Source: Caldisericota bacterium (lineage in GTDB: Bacteria > Caldisericota > JANLFM01). Taken from it: DNA of 64,000 bases. Every line of letters begins with the position of its first letter. Positions within the stretch are counted from its first letter, which is position 1. A model generated the notes under the pieces. It was not told the origin of the DNA. It did no database searches and saw only the letters and a list, made by a program, of their open reading frames with translations. Shown one piece after another: positions 27,029 through 35,770 of this stretch. The stretch lies in assembly GCA_024655965.1 (NCBI GenBank), contig JANLFL010000002.1, positions 124,001 to 188,000 of the forward strand. The letters are read 5' to 3'. The position numbers and the translations under genes are program-made.

Positions 27029-28420
27029 TCACCATTTGGCCTCCAGATATTTCAGGATATGCTCCACGGCGATTTTCCCCTCTCCCATTGCGGAAATGAC
27101 CGTGGCTCCTCCGGAAATGACATCCCCACCAGCAAAAACTCCGGGCCTGGTGGTCTTTCCCGTCTTCTTGTCCACAAGGAGCGTCCCGTGGGGGGTCATT
27201 TTGAGCCCGGGGGTGGTCATGGAAATCAGGGGGTTTGGGGTTGTCCCGATGGCGATCACCACGATATCAACTTCGATTTCGAAGTTCGACCCGTCGATGG
27301 GGATAGGTTTCCTTCTTCCGGAGGAGTCCGGCTCACCAAGTTGCATTTTTATGCATTCCAGACCGGCGACGTTCCCGGAGTCCTCTATCACTCTAATGGG
27401 AGCCGTCAACCAGTGGAATTCCACTCCCTCCTCCGCCGCATGGTGATACTCCTCCCTTCTTGCGGGCATCTCTTCGAAGGACCGGCGGTAAATGATCATC
27501 GACTTCTCCGCTCCCAACCTCAATGCGGTGCGGGCGCAGTCCATGGAGACATCTCCCGCGCCAATGACCGCGACTTTCTTTCCTCTCTTCGTGGGGGTGT
27601 CGTATTCGGGGAAAAGGTAAGCCTTCATCAGGTTCGAGCGGATCAGATATTCGTTGGCGGAGAAGACCCCGTTGAGGTTCTCCCCGGGGATGTTGAGGAG
27701 CTGTGGAAGGCCAGCGCCCGTCCCCAAAAATACCGCCTCATACCCTTCCCCGAAAAGGTCGTCGATGGTGATTGTCCTACCGACGAGGACATCGAGTTTC
27801 ACCTCAACCCCCAGGCGTTTTACGTAGTCGGCTTCTGCGGCAACGATCTTCTTGGGGAGACGAAATTCAGGAATTCCGTAAACGAGTACCCCTCCTTCCT
27901 TGTGAAGGGCTTCGAAAAGGGTAACCTGGATACCTGCGCGGGCAAGGTTCCCGGCCACGGTCAGGCCAGCCGGGCCAGCTCCCACAACCGCCACTTTTCT
28001 CCCCACGGGCTCGGGAAGAGGGGGGATTTCCACTCCGTGCTCCAGTTCCCAATCCGCGGCGAAGCGCTCGAGCTTTCCGATGTTGATCGGATCTCCCCTT
28101 TTTCCCATCACGCAGGGCTGTTCGCATTGCCTCTCCTGGGGGCAAACCCTTCCAGCGATCGCCGGAAGGTTGTTCCAGCGCTTCAATTCCCTGATTGCTT
28201 CCATGAATTCCCGCTGGGCGATGTGCTTGATGAACTTGGGGATATCGATGTTTACCGGGCAACCAGTTCGACAGGGAGGATTCTTGCACTGCAAGCACCT
28301 CTTGGCTTCGGCAACCGCTTCCTCCTCATTGTATCCCAAAGCAACCTCGTTAAAATTCCTCACCCTTTCCTGGGGTGATTGTTCTCGAACGGGGATCCTT
28401 TTGAATTCTACGGGAGTCAT
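27029..28420 (-). CDS. nfnB: NADH-dependent ferredoxin:NADP+ oxidoreductase, large subunit (NfnB)
   Basis: 463 residues of the GltD/NfnB family. N-terminal [4Fe-4S] cysteines at 42, 45, 50, 54 (CLQCKNPPCRTGC) and 93, 99, 103; first dinucleotide site VVGAGPAGL (147-152) and second VIGAGDVSMD. Alone it could be a glutamate synthase small subunit, but the gene directly upstream, overlapping by 4 bases, is the NfnA flavoprotein, so the pair is the electron-bifurcating Nfn complex, which makes NADPH from NADH and reduced ferredoxin. Typical of anaerobes. It lies inside the metG-to-DUF2344 gene run. Confidence 0.9.
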   Translation of the reverse strand: MTPVEFKRIPVREQSPQERVRNFNEVALGYNEEEAVAEAKRCLQCKNPPCRTGCPVNIDIPKFIKHIAQREFMEAIRELKRWNNLPAIAGRVCPQERQCEQPCVMGKRGDPINIGKLERFAADWELEHGVEIPPLPEPVGRKVAVVGAGPAGLTVAGNLARAGIQVTLFEALHKEGGVLVYGIPEFRLPKKIVAAEADYVKRLGVEVKLDVLVGRTITIDDLFGEGYEAVFLGTGAGLPQLLNIPGENLNGVFSANEYLIRSNLMKAYLFPEYDTPTKRGKKVAVIGAGDVSMDCARTALRLGAEKSMIIYRRSFEEMPARREEYHHAAEEGVEFHWLTAPIRVIEDSGNVAGLECIKMQLGEPDSSGRRKPIPIDGSNFEIEVDIVVIAIGTTPNPLISMTTPGLKMTPHGTLLVDKKTGKTTRPGVFAGGDVISGGATVISAMGEGKIAVEHILKYLEAKW

Positions 28421-29253
28421 TTGGCACCTCTTCTTTCCAGATAGCGTTCAAGGGCGGCTTTCTCCTCAGCTTTGTAGACCGAAAGCCGGGAGAGAAGGTG
28501 GTCGAAATCAACCTTGTGGGCATCGAAATCTGGGCCGTCCACACAGGTGAACTTTGTCTTTCCATCGATCATCACCCGGCAAACCCCGCACATTCCCGTT
28601 CCATCGACCATCATGGCGTTCAGACTGGCAATGGTTGGAATTCCCGAAAGGGCGGTCACCTCGGCAACCTTCTTCATCATGATCGCGGGGCCTGCGGTGA
28701 AAACCATGTCCACCTTCGTCCCCCGGGATATAACCTGCTTCAGGAGATCCGTGGTAAAACCGTGAAAACCGAAAGAACCATCGTCAGTGGAAATCAGTAC
28801 TTCATCTGAAACCGAGCGCATGCGATCCACCCAGAAGAGCAGGTTTTTAGATCGAGCGCCCATGCAGGTGATGACCATGTTTCCGGCCTCCTGGAGGGCG
28901 CGGGCTATGGGGAAAAGGGGGGCAGTGCCAACACCACCAGGGACGCAGACAACGATGCCGAATTTCTCGATGTGGGTGGGCTGCCCCAGGGGCCCCAGGA
29001 GGTCAAGGAGTTGATCTCCCTCCTCCAGTTCTCCCAATTTCATGGACGTCACGCCGACCTCTTGAAAGACGATGGTTACAGTTCCGGCATTTGGTTTCCA
29101 GTCTGCAAGGGTAAGGGGAATGCGCTCACCTTCCTCTCTGACCCTGACCACAACGAATTGCCCGGGTTTCGCCTTGCGTGCAATAAGGGGGGCATGAACC
29201 TCGATTAGTTTGATCGAAGGAGCGAGTTCCTCCTTCCGCAAAATCCTGAACAA
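28417..29253 (-). CDS. nfnA: NADH-dependent ferredoxin:NADP+ oxidoreductase, small subunit (NfnA)
   Basis: 278 residues: FAD-binding barrel (about 1-100), NAD-binding domain (VVCVPGGVGTAPLFPIA) and a [2Fe-2S] site near the end with Cys222, Cys225 and Cys237 plus Asp218, the three-Cys-one-Asp set known for NfnA. Related to PyrK/HydG-type sulfhydrogenase subunits, but no dihydroorotate or hydrogenase gene is near and nfnB follows. TTG start with GGAGGTC eight bases upstream. Confidence 0.9.
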   Translation of the reverse strand: MFRILRKEELAPSIKLIEVHAPLIARKAKPGQFVVVRVREEGERIPLTLADWKPNAGTVTIVFQEVGVTSMKLGELEEGDQLLDLLGPLGQPTHIEKFGIVVCVPGGVGTAPLFPIARALQEAGNMVITCMGARSKNLLFWVDRMRSVSDEVLISTDDGSFGFHGFTTDLLKQVISRGTKVDMVFTAGPAIMMKKVAEVTALSGIPTIASLNAMMVDGTGMCGVCRVMIDGKTKFTCVDGPDFDAHKVDFDHLLSRLSVYKAEEKAALERYLERRGAK

Positions 29254-29266
29254 TTGAAGACCTCCT

Positions 29267-29788
29267 TTACTTTAAGCGTTGGACTTTGAAGCGGTAAATT
29301 TTATATGGTTCCGTTTCCAGAATCCCGGCCTTTCTGCGGGCGATTTCCAGTTGCTCTTCGACCGTATCCACTCCTTCGAGATCGGGGAGGAGGACCCCTT
29401 TCCTCCAGCCGCTTTCCACTATTACTCCGTAGGCCCTGGGGTCAAGTTCATCCAGGGATTTCACTGGTTCCGGAGGGGAGAGCACATCCACGGAGATCTC
29501 GAGTTCCGGAACCTCGGAGATATGAACTGGCGGAAAGCGTGGGTCCTGGGTGGCTGCGGAAATGGCGTTTCTTTGTACCTCTTCCTCTAAGGTGGGGGAT
29601 TGGGGGGAAAGGGTGCCAATGCAACCCCGGAGCATCCCTCTTTTCTTCAAGGAAACGAAGGTGGCGGCTTTTTGGGGCAACCCTTCAGGATGAGGGATCC
29701 CCGGGCGGGAAACTTTTCCGGTTTTTAGGTATTCCTCGATCGTCCTGCGAGCTAATTTGACTAAAGGGTGTTCCTCTGACTTTGCCAT
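29267..29788 (-). CDS. AMMECR1-domain protein (AmmeMemoRadiSam system A-like)
   Basis: 173 residues from the ATG at 29788 (a GTG at 29794 is equally possible; the open frame extends 39 codons further into tatD without homology-like sequence). Has the AMMECR1 core: [21 protein letters not shown] text ([18 protein letters not shown]), the conserved LRGCIG hexapeptide, and DPRFPPV plus [22 protein letters not shown] box lies only 6-8 bases before these starts, so a near-leaderless internal transcript is possible. In many bacteria it is found with a MEMO1 homologue and a radical SAM protein; neither is adjacent here. Confidence 0.85.
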   Translation of the reverse strand: MAKSEEHPLVKLARRTIEEYLKTGKVSRPGIPHPEGLPQKAATFVSLKKRGMLRGCIGTLSPQSPTLEEEVQRNAISAATQDPRFPPVHISEVPELEISVDVLSPPEPVKSLDELDPRAYGVIVESGWRKGVLLPDLEGVDTVEEQLEIARRKAGILETEPYKIYRFKVQRLK

Positions 29789-29795
29789 GCTCACA

Positions 29796-30584
29796 TTATA
29801 CCAAACCCTGGCGGGAGCCTTGGAAAAAAAGGGAATGGGCATTCTCCCAGCACCGCAAAGCAAGGTCCTCAACTTTTTCCCCCCGGAGGCCCGCCAAAAA
29901 TTCAAGGATTACCTTGACAAATTGGGGTTCGTTTCGACCTTTCCTATCCGGAAACGGCTTGAGATAGGGGCAGTCTGTTTCCACCAGTATCCGGTCTGAG
30001 GGGATCTTTTTGGCGGCTTCCTGAACGGAACGGCTGGAAGGATAGGTAAGGTTCCCGGCAAAAGAAATGTAAAAATTCATGTTCAGGGCTTGCCTTGCTT
30101 CCTCCCAAGAAGCGGAGAAACAGTGCATAACCCCACCAACTTCATCCGCTTTCTCCTCCCTGAGGATCCTCAAAATATCCTGATGGGCGTCACGATCGTG
30201 GATGATCAGGGGAAGCCGGAATTTTTTAGAGAGTTGAATTTGTGCCCGGAAGACGGCTTTCTGCAGGTCCCGGGGAGAAAGATCCCTAAAGTAATCCAGG
30301 CCGATCTCCCCCCAGGCAACTACTTTTTTTGAAGAAAGGAGGGATTCGAGAAAGGAATAGTCCCCCTCCTTGACGATCTTTGCGTCGTGGGGGTGAATCC
30401 CCACGGAAGCGTAGATCTGGGGAAATTTCTGGGAAAGGGCAACTGATTCCCCGGAGGAGCGGAAATTGAATCCCACAGCGAGGAATTTTTTTACTCCCAC
30501 GGATTTTGCCCGGGAAAGGACATCGAGTAAATCCCGCTCGAAATCCCTCATCGAGAGATGTGTATGGGTATCGAAAAGATCCAT
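29796..30584 (-). CDS. tatD: TatD-family metal-dependent deoxyribonuclease
   Basis: 262 residues, TIM-barrel amidohydrolase fold. Metal ligands are seen in FDTHTHL (His6, His8), [26 protein letters not shown] and ETDCPYL. 3'-5' exonuclease acting in DNA repair. Starts on the last base of the upstream MetRS-domain gene. The metG-tatD pairing is common in Bacillota. Confidence 0.93.
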   Translation of the reverse strand: MDLFDTHTHLSMRDFERDLLDVLSRAKSVGVKKFLAVGFNFRSSGESVALSQKFPQIYASVGIHPHDAKIVKEGDYSFLESLLSSKKVVAWGEIGLDYFRDLSPRDLQKAVFRAQIQLSKKFRLPLIIHDRDAHQDILRILREEKADEVGGVMHCFSASWEEARQALNMNFYISFAGNLTYPSSRSVQEAAKKIPSDRILVETDCPYLKPFPDRKGRNEPQFVKVILEFLAGLRGEKVEDLALRCWENAHSLFFQGSRQGLV

Positions 30585-30913
30585 TAAAGGATGGGGCTCC
30601 CCTCCTGAACAGGATGGTCAAGGGTAAGGAGGGAAATTGCTCCTGAAGAGGGATCTTCAGCCGCAAGGAGCATCCCCTCAGATTTGACCCCCCGGATGGT
30701 TGCAGGCTCCAGGTTTGCAACTACCACGATCAATTTCCCCACAAGGTCCTCGGGGGAATAGTGAGAGCCGATTCCCGCAACCAGGGTTCTCTCACCCTCC
30801 GGTCCCAGGGAAACTTTAAGTTTGAGGAGTTTCTTGGAACCGGGAACGCCCTCAGCCTCAGTCACCTTTCCCACCACGAGCCTGGATTTTCTGAACTCAT
30901 CGATAGAAATCAT
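30584..30913 (-). CDS. Free-standing MetRS C-terminal tRNA-binding domain
   Basis: 109 residues from the ATG at 30913, overlapping the metG stop (ATGA). OB-fold of the EMAPII/Trbp111 type: FRKSRLVVGKVTEAEGVPGSKKLLKLKV, VAGIGSHYSPEDLVGK and RGVKSEGMLLAA. In most Bacillota this domain is fused to the C-terminus of MetRS; here a single stop separates them, as in archaea and some thermophiles where a beta subunit binds the tRNA. Should dimerise and raise tRNA affinity of MetG. Confidence 0.9.
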   Translation of the reverse strand: MISIDEFRKSRLVVGKVTEAEGVPGSKKLLKLKVSLGPEGERTLVAGIGSHYSPEDLVGKLIVVVANLEPATIRGVKSEGMLLAAEDPSSGAISLLTLDHPVQEGSPIL

Positions 30914-32460
30914 GGTCTTTCCTTTCCGGGGCGGGGAAAAATGGGGGGTTTTTTCCGGACCCTCTGACCTGGAGGGATCCTGCCCCATACAAGTTCCCTG
31001 TCCCATATTGCATTTTTCACCTGGCCCTCCATCCCCAGGGATTCCCAGAATATCTGGGCCGTGGTTGGCATAAAGGGAGAAATGAGGAGGGAGGAAAAAC
31101 GAAGACCCTCCAGGATGTTAAAAAGGGAATCTTCAAGCTCACCAGTTTTCCCCTCCTTGGCCAACCTCCAGGGAGCTTTTTCGTCAAGGTACTTATTCAG
31201 CCTTCCCAGGAAACCCCAGATGCTGTTCAACGCATCGGAGAATGAGAGGTTATCCATGTATCCTTCAACCAGAGAGACCGTTTTTTCCGCTTCCTCCCCA
31301 AGATTTGGATCAGCACTACCCGGGGGAACGGTGCCCTGGAAATGATTCTCCACAAGGGGAAGTGACCGGTTCAAAAGGTTCCCCAGATCGTTAGCCAGGT
31401 CGGCGGAATATCTGAGCTCAAGGGATGCGTCCTTGAAATCCCCATCCGCTCCAAAGGGGACCTCCCGCAAGATGAAGTAACGGAAAACGTCCACGCTCAC
31501 CCTATCGTTCTGGGTGTACCTGTTTAAATCCTGGACAACTTTCAAAGGATCGATCACGTTTCCCAGGGATTTGGAGATTTTCTGACCTTCCTTGGTCCAG
31601 AAACCATGGGCGAAGACCTTCCGGGGAAGGGGAAGCCCAGCAGCCAGAAGCATCGCTGGCCAGATTATGGAATGGAACCTGTTGATCTCCTTGCCCACAA
31701 GGTGCACGTCTGCTGGCCAGAAAAGGGAAAATTTTTCCTGATCATCAGGCCACCCGGCGACGGTGATGTAGTTGATTAAAGCATCAACCCAGACGTAAAC
31801 CACGTGCCCGGAATCGAAAGGAATCGGCACCCCCCAGGTGATGGTGGAACGTGAAATGGAAATATCCTTCAAGCCGGCCTTCAAGATGTTGAGCATCTCG
31901 TTATAGCGAATCTCGGGCTCCACGAATTTGGGGTTGGCGAGGAAGTGTTCAAGTAGGGGCTGGGTAAAACGGGAAAGGCGGAAGAAGTAATTCTCCTCCC
32001 TCATCCACTGAAGCTCTCTTAAGCAGTCGGGGCACTTCCTATCCTGGACCTCAGACTCGGGGAAAAAAGCCTCGTCCCAGAAGCAGTACCAGCCCTCATA
32101 GTATCCCTTGTAAATATCCCCGGAGGAAAAAAGGCGGGAAACGAACTCCTGGACGACCTTTTTGTGGCGGGGTTCAGAGGTTCGGATGAAGTCGTCGAAC
32201 TCGATTTCCAGGAAGGAGAAAACCCTTTTCCAGGATTCCGCCAACTGGTCAACGTAATCCTGGGGAGGAAGTCCCCTCTTCTCCGCGGCTTGCCTGACCT
32301 TCTGGGCGTGCTCATCTGTCCCGGTGGAAAAAAGGACCCTCAACCCCCGGCTTCTCTTGTACCGGGCCATGACATCGGCCGCAATTGTAGTGTAGGCATG
32401 TCCGATGTGCGGTTCATCGTTTACGTAGTAGATGGGGGTTGTAATGTAAAACTTTCCCAT
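30910..32460 (-). CDS. metG: Methionyl-tRNA synthetase, catalytic subunit
   Basis: 516 residues from the ATG at 32460, with AGAGGTGA five bases upstream. Class I signature HIGH in EPHIGHAY near residue 18 and KISKS in KEGQKISKSLGNVIDP near 300. The zinc-knuckle region is reduced to one clear CPDC pair (the first position reads YCFWDE), a pattern seen in the short MetRS class. No fused C-terminal tRNA-binding domain; it is encoded separately just downstream. Controlled by the T-box leader immediately upstream. Confidence 0.96.
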   Translation of the reverse strand: MGKFYITTPIYYVNDEPHIGHAYTTIAADVMARYKRSRGLRVLFSTGTDEHAQKVRQAAEKRGLPPQDYVDQLAESWKRVFSFLEIEFDDFIRTSEPRHKKVVQEFVSRLFSSGDIYKGYYEGWYCFWDEAFFPESEVQDRKCPDCLRELQWMREENYFFRLSRFTQPLLEHFLANPKFVEPEIRYNEMLNILKAGLKDISISRSTITWGVPIPFDSGHVVYVWVDALINYITVAGWPDDQEKFSLFWPADVHLVGKEINRFHSIIWPAMLLAAGLPLPRKVFAHGFWTKEGQKISKSLGNVIDPLKVVQDLNRYTQNDRVSVDVFRYFILREVPFGADGDFKDASLELRYSADLANDLGNLLNRSLPLVENHFQGTVPPGSADPNLGEEAEKTVSLVEGYMDNLSFSDALNSIWGFLGRLNKYLDEKAPWRLAKEGKTGELEDSLFNILEGLRFSSLLISPFMPTTAQIFWESLGMEGQVKNAIWDRELVWGRIPPGQRVRKKPPIFPRPGKERP

Positions 32461-32469
32461 TTGTCTCAC

Positions 32470-32720
32470 CTCTAAAATAAAAAACCCCCTTCTTTTTCTT
32501 TAGGGACGGGAGGGGGTTCCCGCGGTACCACCCTAATTTCCCCGGATTTCCCGGAGCGATCTCTCGGCCCTTTAACGGGGGCAAACCGGCTTGGCCTACT
32601 TGATCATTTCAGCCAGCGGCTCACGAAACATTTCAGGCGCCCTTCCTGGCCGGCTCGCACCCCGCCCGGCTCTCTGGACAGGTCGAAACGCCCTACTCCC
32701 TTCGTTCATCGCCAAATTTT
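32470..32720 (-). ncRNA. T-box leader (methionine specifier) of metG
   Basis: Read leftward. A 5' stem I start GATGAACGAAGGGAGTAG, the AGAGAGCCGGG / GGTGCGAGCC distal elements, a specifier-loop candidate GAAATG (ATG at 32631-32629) just before TGAGCC, and the T-box sequence AGGGTGGTACCGCG (32534-32521). The antiterminator competes with an intrinsic terminator at 32518-32475 (AACCCCCT paired with AGGGGGTT, then T-rich). Uncharged tRNA-Met should bind and switch transcription on. Recognised directly from the consensus; the specifier is an inference from its position. Confidence 0.93.
32475..32518 (-). terminator. T-box regulated intrinsic terminator
   Basis: Arms AACCCCCT (32518-32511) and AGGGGGTT (32490-32483) around a 20-base loop, then TTTTTTATTTT. 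The 5' arm overlaps sequence next to the T-box, as needed for the antitermination switch. Confidence 0.88.
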
Positions 32721-32725
32721 TCTGG

Positions 32726-32754
32726 AATTTAGTTAATTTTTAGCCTCTTGTCAA
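32726..32754 (-). promoter_or_regulatory. Promoter of the metG T-box operon
   Basis: Leftward TTGACA (32754-32749), 17-bp spacer, TAAATT (32731-32726). Consensus -35; the start of transcription should fall a few bases before stem I. Confidence 0.85.
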
Positions 32755-32770
32755 CAGAATTCCCTTCAAA

Positions 32771-33208
32771 TCAAAGTTTGAGGTATTCCGCAAGGAAAAC
32801 CGCAAAAGCTCCAAGGGAATCGGTCTCTGGTTTTTCCGGAAAACCCTCCGGCCAGAAATGCAAGAGACGGTCAAGAAGGATCACTCCCTGCTGGGGATTC
32901 AGGGTGTCCTTTATCACCGCTCCCCGGGAATAAATGAAACTGAAAGTGGAATTAACTCCCTCGAAGAAAAGGCAGGAAAGGAAAACCACTTTGTGGTTCT
33001 CGATCAGAATTTTTATCTGGTAGTGAAAATCCAGGGAGATTGCCTGAAGGTAACCATACCCCAGGTCCATGGCATAAACGCCGCTTGAAAAAACATTTTC
33101 CTTAACTTGAAGCAAGGGCGCAGGATAGGATGGCTCGCTTTGAGCCCATACTGGCATGGGAATCAAGAGGGACATTAAAAGGCCAAGAATCAGGATTTTT
33201 TTCTTCAA
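32771..33208 (-). CDS. Secreted protein of unknown function
   Basis: 145 residues. Clear signal peptide (MKKKILILGLLMSLLIPM, cleavage near VWAQS). The mature part of about 122 residues is beta-rich with no cysteine-pair or SLH motif; it contains two aromatic-rich runs (YGYLQAISLDFHY, FSFIYSR). It follows the WD40-SLH gene by 13 bases and ends just before the metG promoter, so it is the last gene of the PDO-OsmC-TrmO-SLH operon. Not recognised. Confidence 0.75.
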   Translation of the reverse strand: MKKKILILGLLMSLLIPMPVWAQSEPSYPAPLLQVKENVFSSGVYAMDLGYGYLQAISLDFHYQIKILIENHKVVFLSCLFFEGVNSTFSFIYSRGAVIKDTLNPQQGVILLDRLLHFWPEGFPEKPETDSLGAFAVFLAEYLKL

Positions 33209-33221
33209 GCTTCGATCCTCC

Positions 33222-34856
33222 TCATATTAATAGTTTACCTTTTCTCAAAGCTCTCTCTAAAAGAAAACAGGTTTCGCCCCTTGTTGCTGGCTGGGAAGGG
33301 AAGAATAACCCCTCCTCAGATATTATAGGGGGATCGGGATACCTTAAAGAACCGGAGGCCAAAAATGCCCGCAAATACCCAGCAACCCAGTCTTCTTGAG
33401 GAACATCCTGAGGGAAAAGAAAGGAACCTGAGGGGGATTCCTCCCTCCATCCCACCGCCCGACAGATCATTGCCAGAATTTCCCCTCTGGTGATGAAACC
33501 TTCGGGCTTGAAAGTTCCATCGGGATAACCTTTCACAATCCCCAGTTTGCTGGCGGTGGCCACGAATTTATAAGCCCAGTGGCCCGGTGAAATATCGGAG
33601 TAAGGAAGGCTTGCTTCTGTGGGCTGGATCCCCAGAGAGAGGAGAATGACCTTTACCGCCTGAGCTCTTGTTACCAGGGAGTCGGGTCGAAAAGTGTTAT
33701 CCGGAAAACCCTGGATCGCTCCTCTTTCCACCAGGGAATCAATAAAATCCTCCGCCCAATGTCCCCCCAGATCGGAAAAAGTGGGAGGTTTCAGGGTGAA
33801 GGTACGGATGGTCCCGTCATCGGAGACGGAGGCGAGGACCGGTTTGTTCCCTTCCGGAACTTTCTTCCAGGAGACGCCATTTACCGAGTCCCAGTTCCTC
33901 TCAATTTTTTGTTTCAATGTCCCATCTGGCAAGAACAACCGGATGACCCCTTGAGAGTCCCCGCAGGCAATGAGGGCTCCGTCAGGAGACCAGGACACGC
34001 AATTTACCCGAGCCTCCCAGGAGGAAATCGCCTTTCTTTCCCCGCTTCCAAGGTCGAAAATTTCCAGGCCACCGATCTCCTTACCGGGCTCAAGATAAGG
34101 ACTTCCGAACCCAAGGGCAAGTTGCCTGGAATCTGGGCTCCAGGATATGGAGGTATAGGGGCGATAACCAAGGATTTGAAACTGGTCGAAATTCTCCCCT
34201 TGAATTACCAGAGCCTGGCCGCTGGCGTTCCCCTCAAATGGTTTCCAGATTGAAACGGCAAGTTTTTTACCATCGGGGCTGAAGGAAAGCGCGGAAATTG
34301 AACCTTCCCCCAGATCGAGGACCCGGGTGGGGTCTTTCTTCTCAAGCTCCCAGAATTGCACCTGCGCCAGGGAAAGAGGTTTCCCCGGGGGATTCATGGC
34401 GCCAACTCCAACGGCGAACTTCTGGGAAAAGGGATTAACTGAGGTGGAAAGTACGGGATACTGAGAAACCCTGGTGGAAAATTTCAGGTTCCTTTCTCGG
34501 ATATCCCAAAGGAAAATCCAGCCCTCAGTAAACGAGCCATCCTCCCCGTAGTCCCCTGATCCCGCAAGAAGCAGGCTGGTTCCTGGAAACCAGGAAAGAG
34601 ACCTGACGCAAACCTGGTTTGGAGCTTCAAGGGAATAGCCCGCGAGCCTGAGGCCGGGAAAGGAGATAAGGATCCTTCCAGAACTGGAACCAGTTGCCAG
34701 AGCCTGGTTTCCATCATAATCCCAGGCGAGCGAAAGGACTTCTGCCTGGTGAAAGGTATCCCTCTGCTCCTGACGGAAACGGTCCTCCTCTCCCTTTGCG
34801 GAAATGGGAAAAAGGAGGAGGAAAATAATAACCAGGACCAAAACCTTCTTTTTCAC
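33222..34856 (-). CDS. Secreted WD40-like beta-propeller protein with SLH anchor
   Basis: 544 residues from a GTG at 34856, chosen because the signal peptide then begins KKKVLVLVIIFLLLF; the frame is open 17 codons further back. Residues about 30-360 form a WD40-type propeller: repeats with SLSWFPGTSLLLAGSGD, SALSFSPDGKKLAVSI, SISWSPDSRQLALGFG and CVSWSPDGALIACGDSQG. Three SLH repeats follow (SDLGGHWAEDFIDSLV, SDISPGHWAYKFVATA and a third with DVPQEDWVAGYL). Surface protein, role unknown. Unlike the other propellers here it is WD40, not PQQ. Confidence 0.88.
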   Translation of the reverse strand: MKKKVLVLVIIFLLLFPISAKGEEDRFRQEQRDTFHQAEVLSLAWDYDGNQALATGSSSGRILISFPGLRLAGYSLEAPNQVCVRSLSWFPGTSLLLAGSGDYGEDGSFTEGWIFLWDIRERNLKFSTRVSQYPVLSTSVNPFSQKFAVGVGAMNPPGKPLSLAQVQFWELEKKDPTRVLDLGEGSISALSFSPDGKKLAVSIWKPFEGNASGQALVIQGENFDQFQILGYRPYTSISWSPDSRQLALGFGSPYLEPGKEIGGLEIFDLGSGERKAISSWEARVNCVSWSPDGALIACGDSQGVIRLFLPDGTLKQKIERNWDSVNGVSWKKVPEGNKPVLASVSDDGTIRTFTLKPPTFSDLGGHWAEDFIDSLVERGAIQGFPDNTFRPDSLVTRAQAVKVILLSLGIQPTEASLPYSDISPGHWAYKFVATASKLGIVKGYPDGTFKPEGFITRGEILAMICRAVGWREESPSGSFLFPQDVPQEDWVAGYLRAFLASGSLRYPDPPIISEEGLFFPSQPATRGETCFLLERALRKGKLLI

Positions 34857-34920
34857 GCCCTTACCCGCCTTCCCCTTGAATTTATCGCAAAAAGCTAAGG
34901 GGGGCAAACGGCAAAAAAGG

Positions 34921-35349
34921 TCAGGCCCAGTCAGGCAAACGAAGGTTAGGGGGCGGCTCCCTCAAAAGGAAAGGCTTAAGGTCAATTACAGGGGTTCCAT
35001 CGAAAGCGTCGAGTCCCCGCACTTCCAGGATGTTCCCCTCCACTGCGGTCAATTCCCCCAGGGTCAAACCGATGGGGTTGGGCCGGGTTGGGCTCCGGGA
35101 AGCGAAGACACCAACTTCCGGAAGCTGGCGGTTCCCCCGGGGATGGATTTTCAAACAGGTTTCATCAGGGGTCATCCAGAAGAGGACCCAGATATGGGAA
35201 AACTGTTCAATTCCCTTCAGGCCCTCCTGGAATTCGGGAAAGATTTCTATTTTCGATTTCAAGGATTTCCATTCCACTCCCTTCTCCCCGTAAGGGATAC
35301 CGTTTTTCACCACCCCGATGGGTTTAAGCAGGATTTGATTCTTCCTCAA
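34921..35349 (-). CDS. trmO: tRNA t6A37 methyltransferase TrmO (TsaA/YaeB family)
   Basis: 142 residues, a compact beta-barrel SAM-dependent methyltransferase. Recognisable GIEQFSHIWVLFWM, GVFASRSPTRPNPIGLT and GLDAFDGTPVIDLKPF. Adds a methyl group to threonylcarbamoyladenosine at position 37 of some tRNAs. TTG start inside the end of the OsmC gene (26-base overlap). Confidence 0.9.
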   Translation of the reverse strand: MRKNQILLKPIGVVKNGIPYGEKGVEWKSLKSKIEIFPEFQEGLKGIEQFSHIWVLFWMTPDETCLKIHPRGNRQLPEVGVFASRSPTRPNPIGLTLGELTAVEGNILEVRGLDAFDGTPVIDLKPFLLREPPPNLRLPDWA

Positions 35350-35770
35350 TGGTGTAGGAATGGGTAATTTCCACCTGAGGAATTAAGGTCGCTCTGACCA
35401 GACAGTATTTCTCCTCGGAGAGTTGGATCGCCCTCTCCACCGCAACTGGGTCAATCCCATCGCCTTTTAGTCGGTATTCCACCTGTATCTTCACAAACTT
35501 CCGGGGATAATCTGGAGCCTGTTCGCCCCAGACGGCCACCTCAAAGGAAGTGACCTTCTGCTGTTTCTTCCTCAAAATGGAGATCACATCCATTCCCGTG
35601 CAACCTGCCAGGGCAAGGAGCAGGAGTTTTCCGGGTGTGACCCCTTGATTCAAGCCACCGACATCGGGGGTGGTGTCGATCACAAAGCCATGCCCGCGGT
35701 CATCCCTGCCTACGAACTGCAGGCCCTCAACCCATTTAACCATGGCATGGGGTGGTCTTTTTTCATCCAT
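35324..35770 (-). CDS. OsmC/Ohr-family protein
   Basis: 148 residues. The LLLLALAGCTGMDVISILRKK helix carries one of the two family cysteines; the second is at EKYCLVRATL. OsmC-like proteins reduce organic peroxides through these two cysteines. The start overlaps the PDO stop by one base, so the two redox genes are translated together. Confidence 0.9.
   Translation of the reverse strand: MDEKRPPHAMVKWVEGLQFVGRDDRGHGFVIDTTPDVGGLNQGVTPGKLLLLALAGCTGMDVISILRKKQQKVTSFEVAVWGEQAPDYPRKFVKIQVEYRLKGDGIDPVAVERAIQLSEEKYCLVRATLIPQVEITHSYTIEEESNPA

Noticed and set aside
26927..28378. 483-codon open frame on the + strand opposite nfnB
   Set aside because: It is exactly antisense to a fully recognisable NfnB gene, has no ribosome site and its composition is the expected shadow of G+C-biased third positions.
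27029..28420. Calling this gene gltD/gltA, glutamate synthase small subunit
   Set aside because: The NfnA-type flavoprotein with a 3Cys-1Asp [2Fe-2S] site overlaps it directly upstream and no GltB large subunit is present, so the Nfn complex is the better reading.
29789..29905. Longer N-terminus for the AMMECR1 protein
   Set aside because: The added residues overlap tatD, contain no family sequence, and the TATAAT box would lie inside them.
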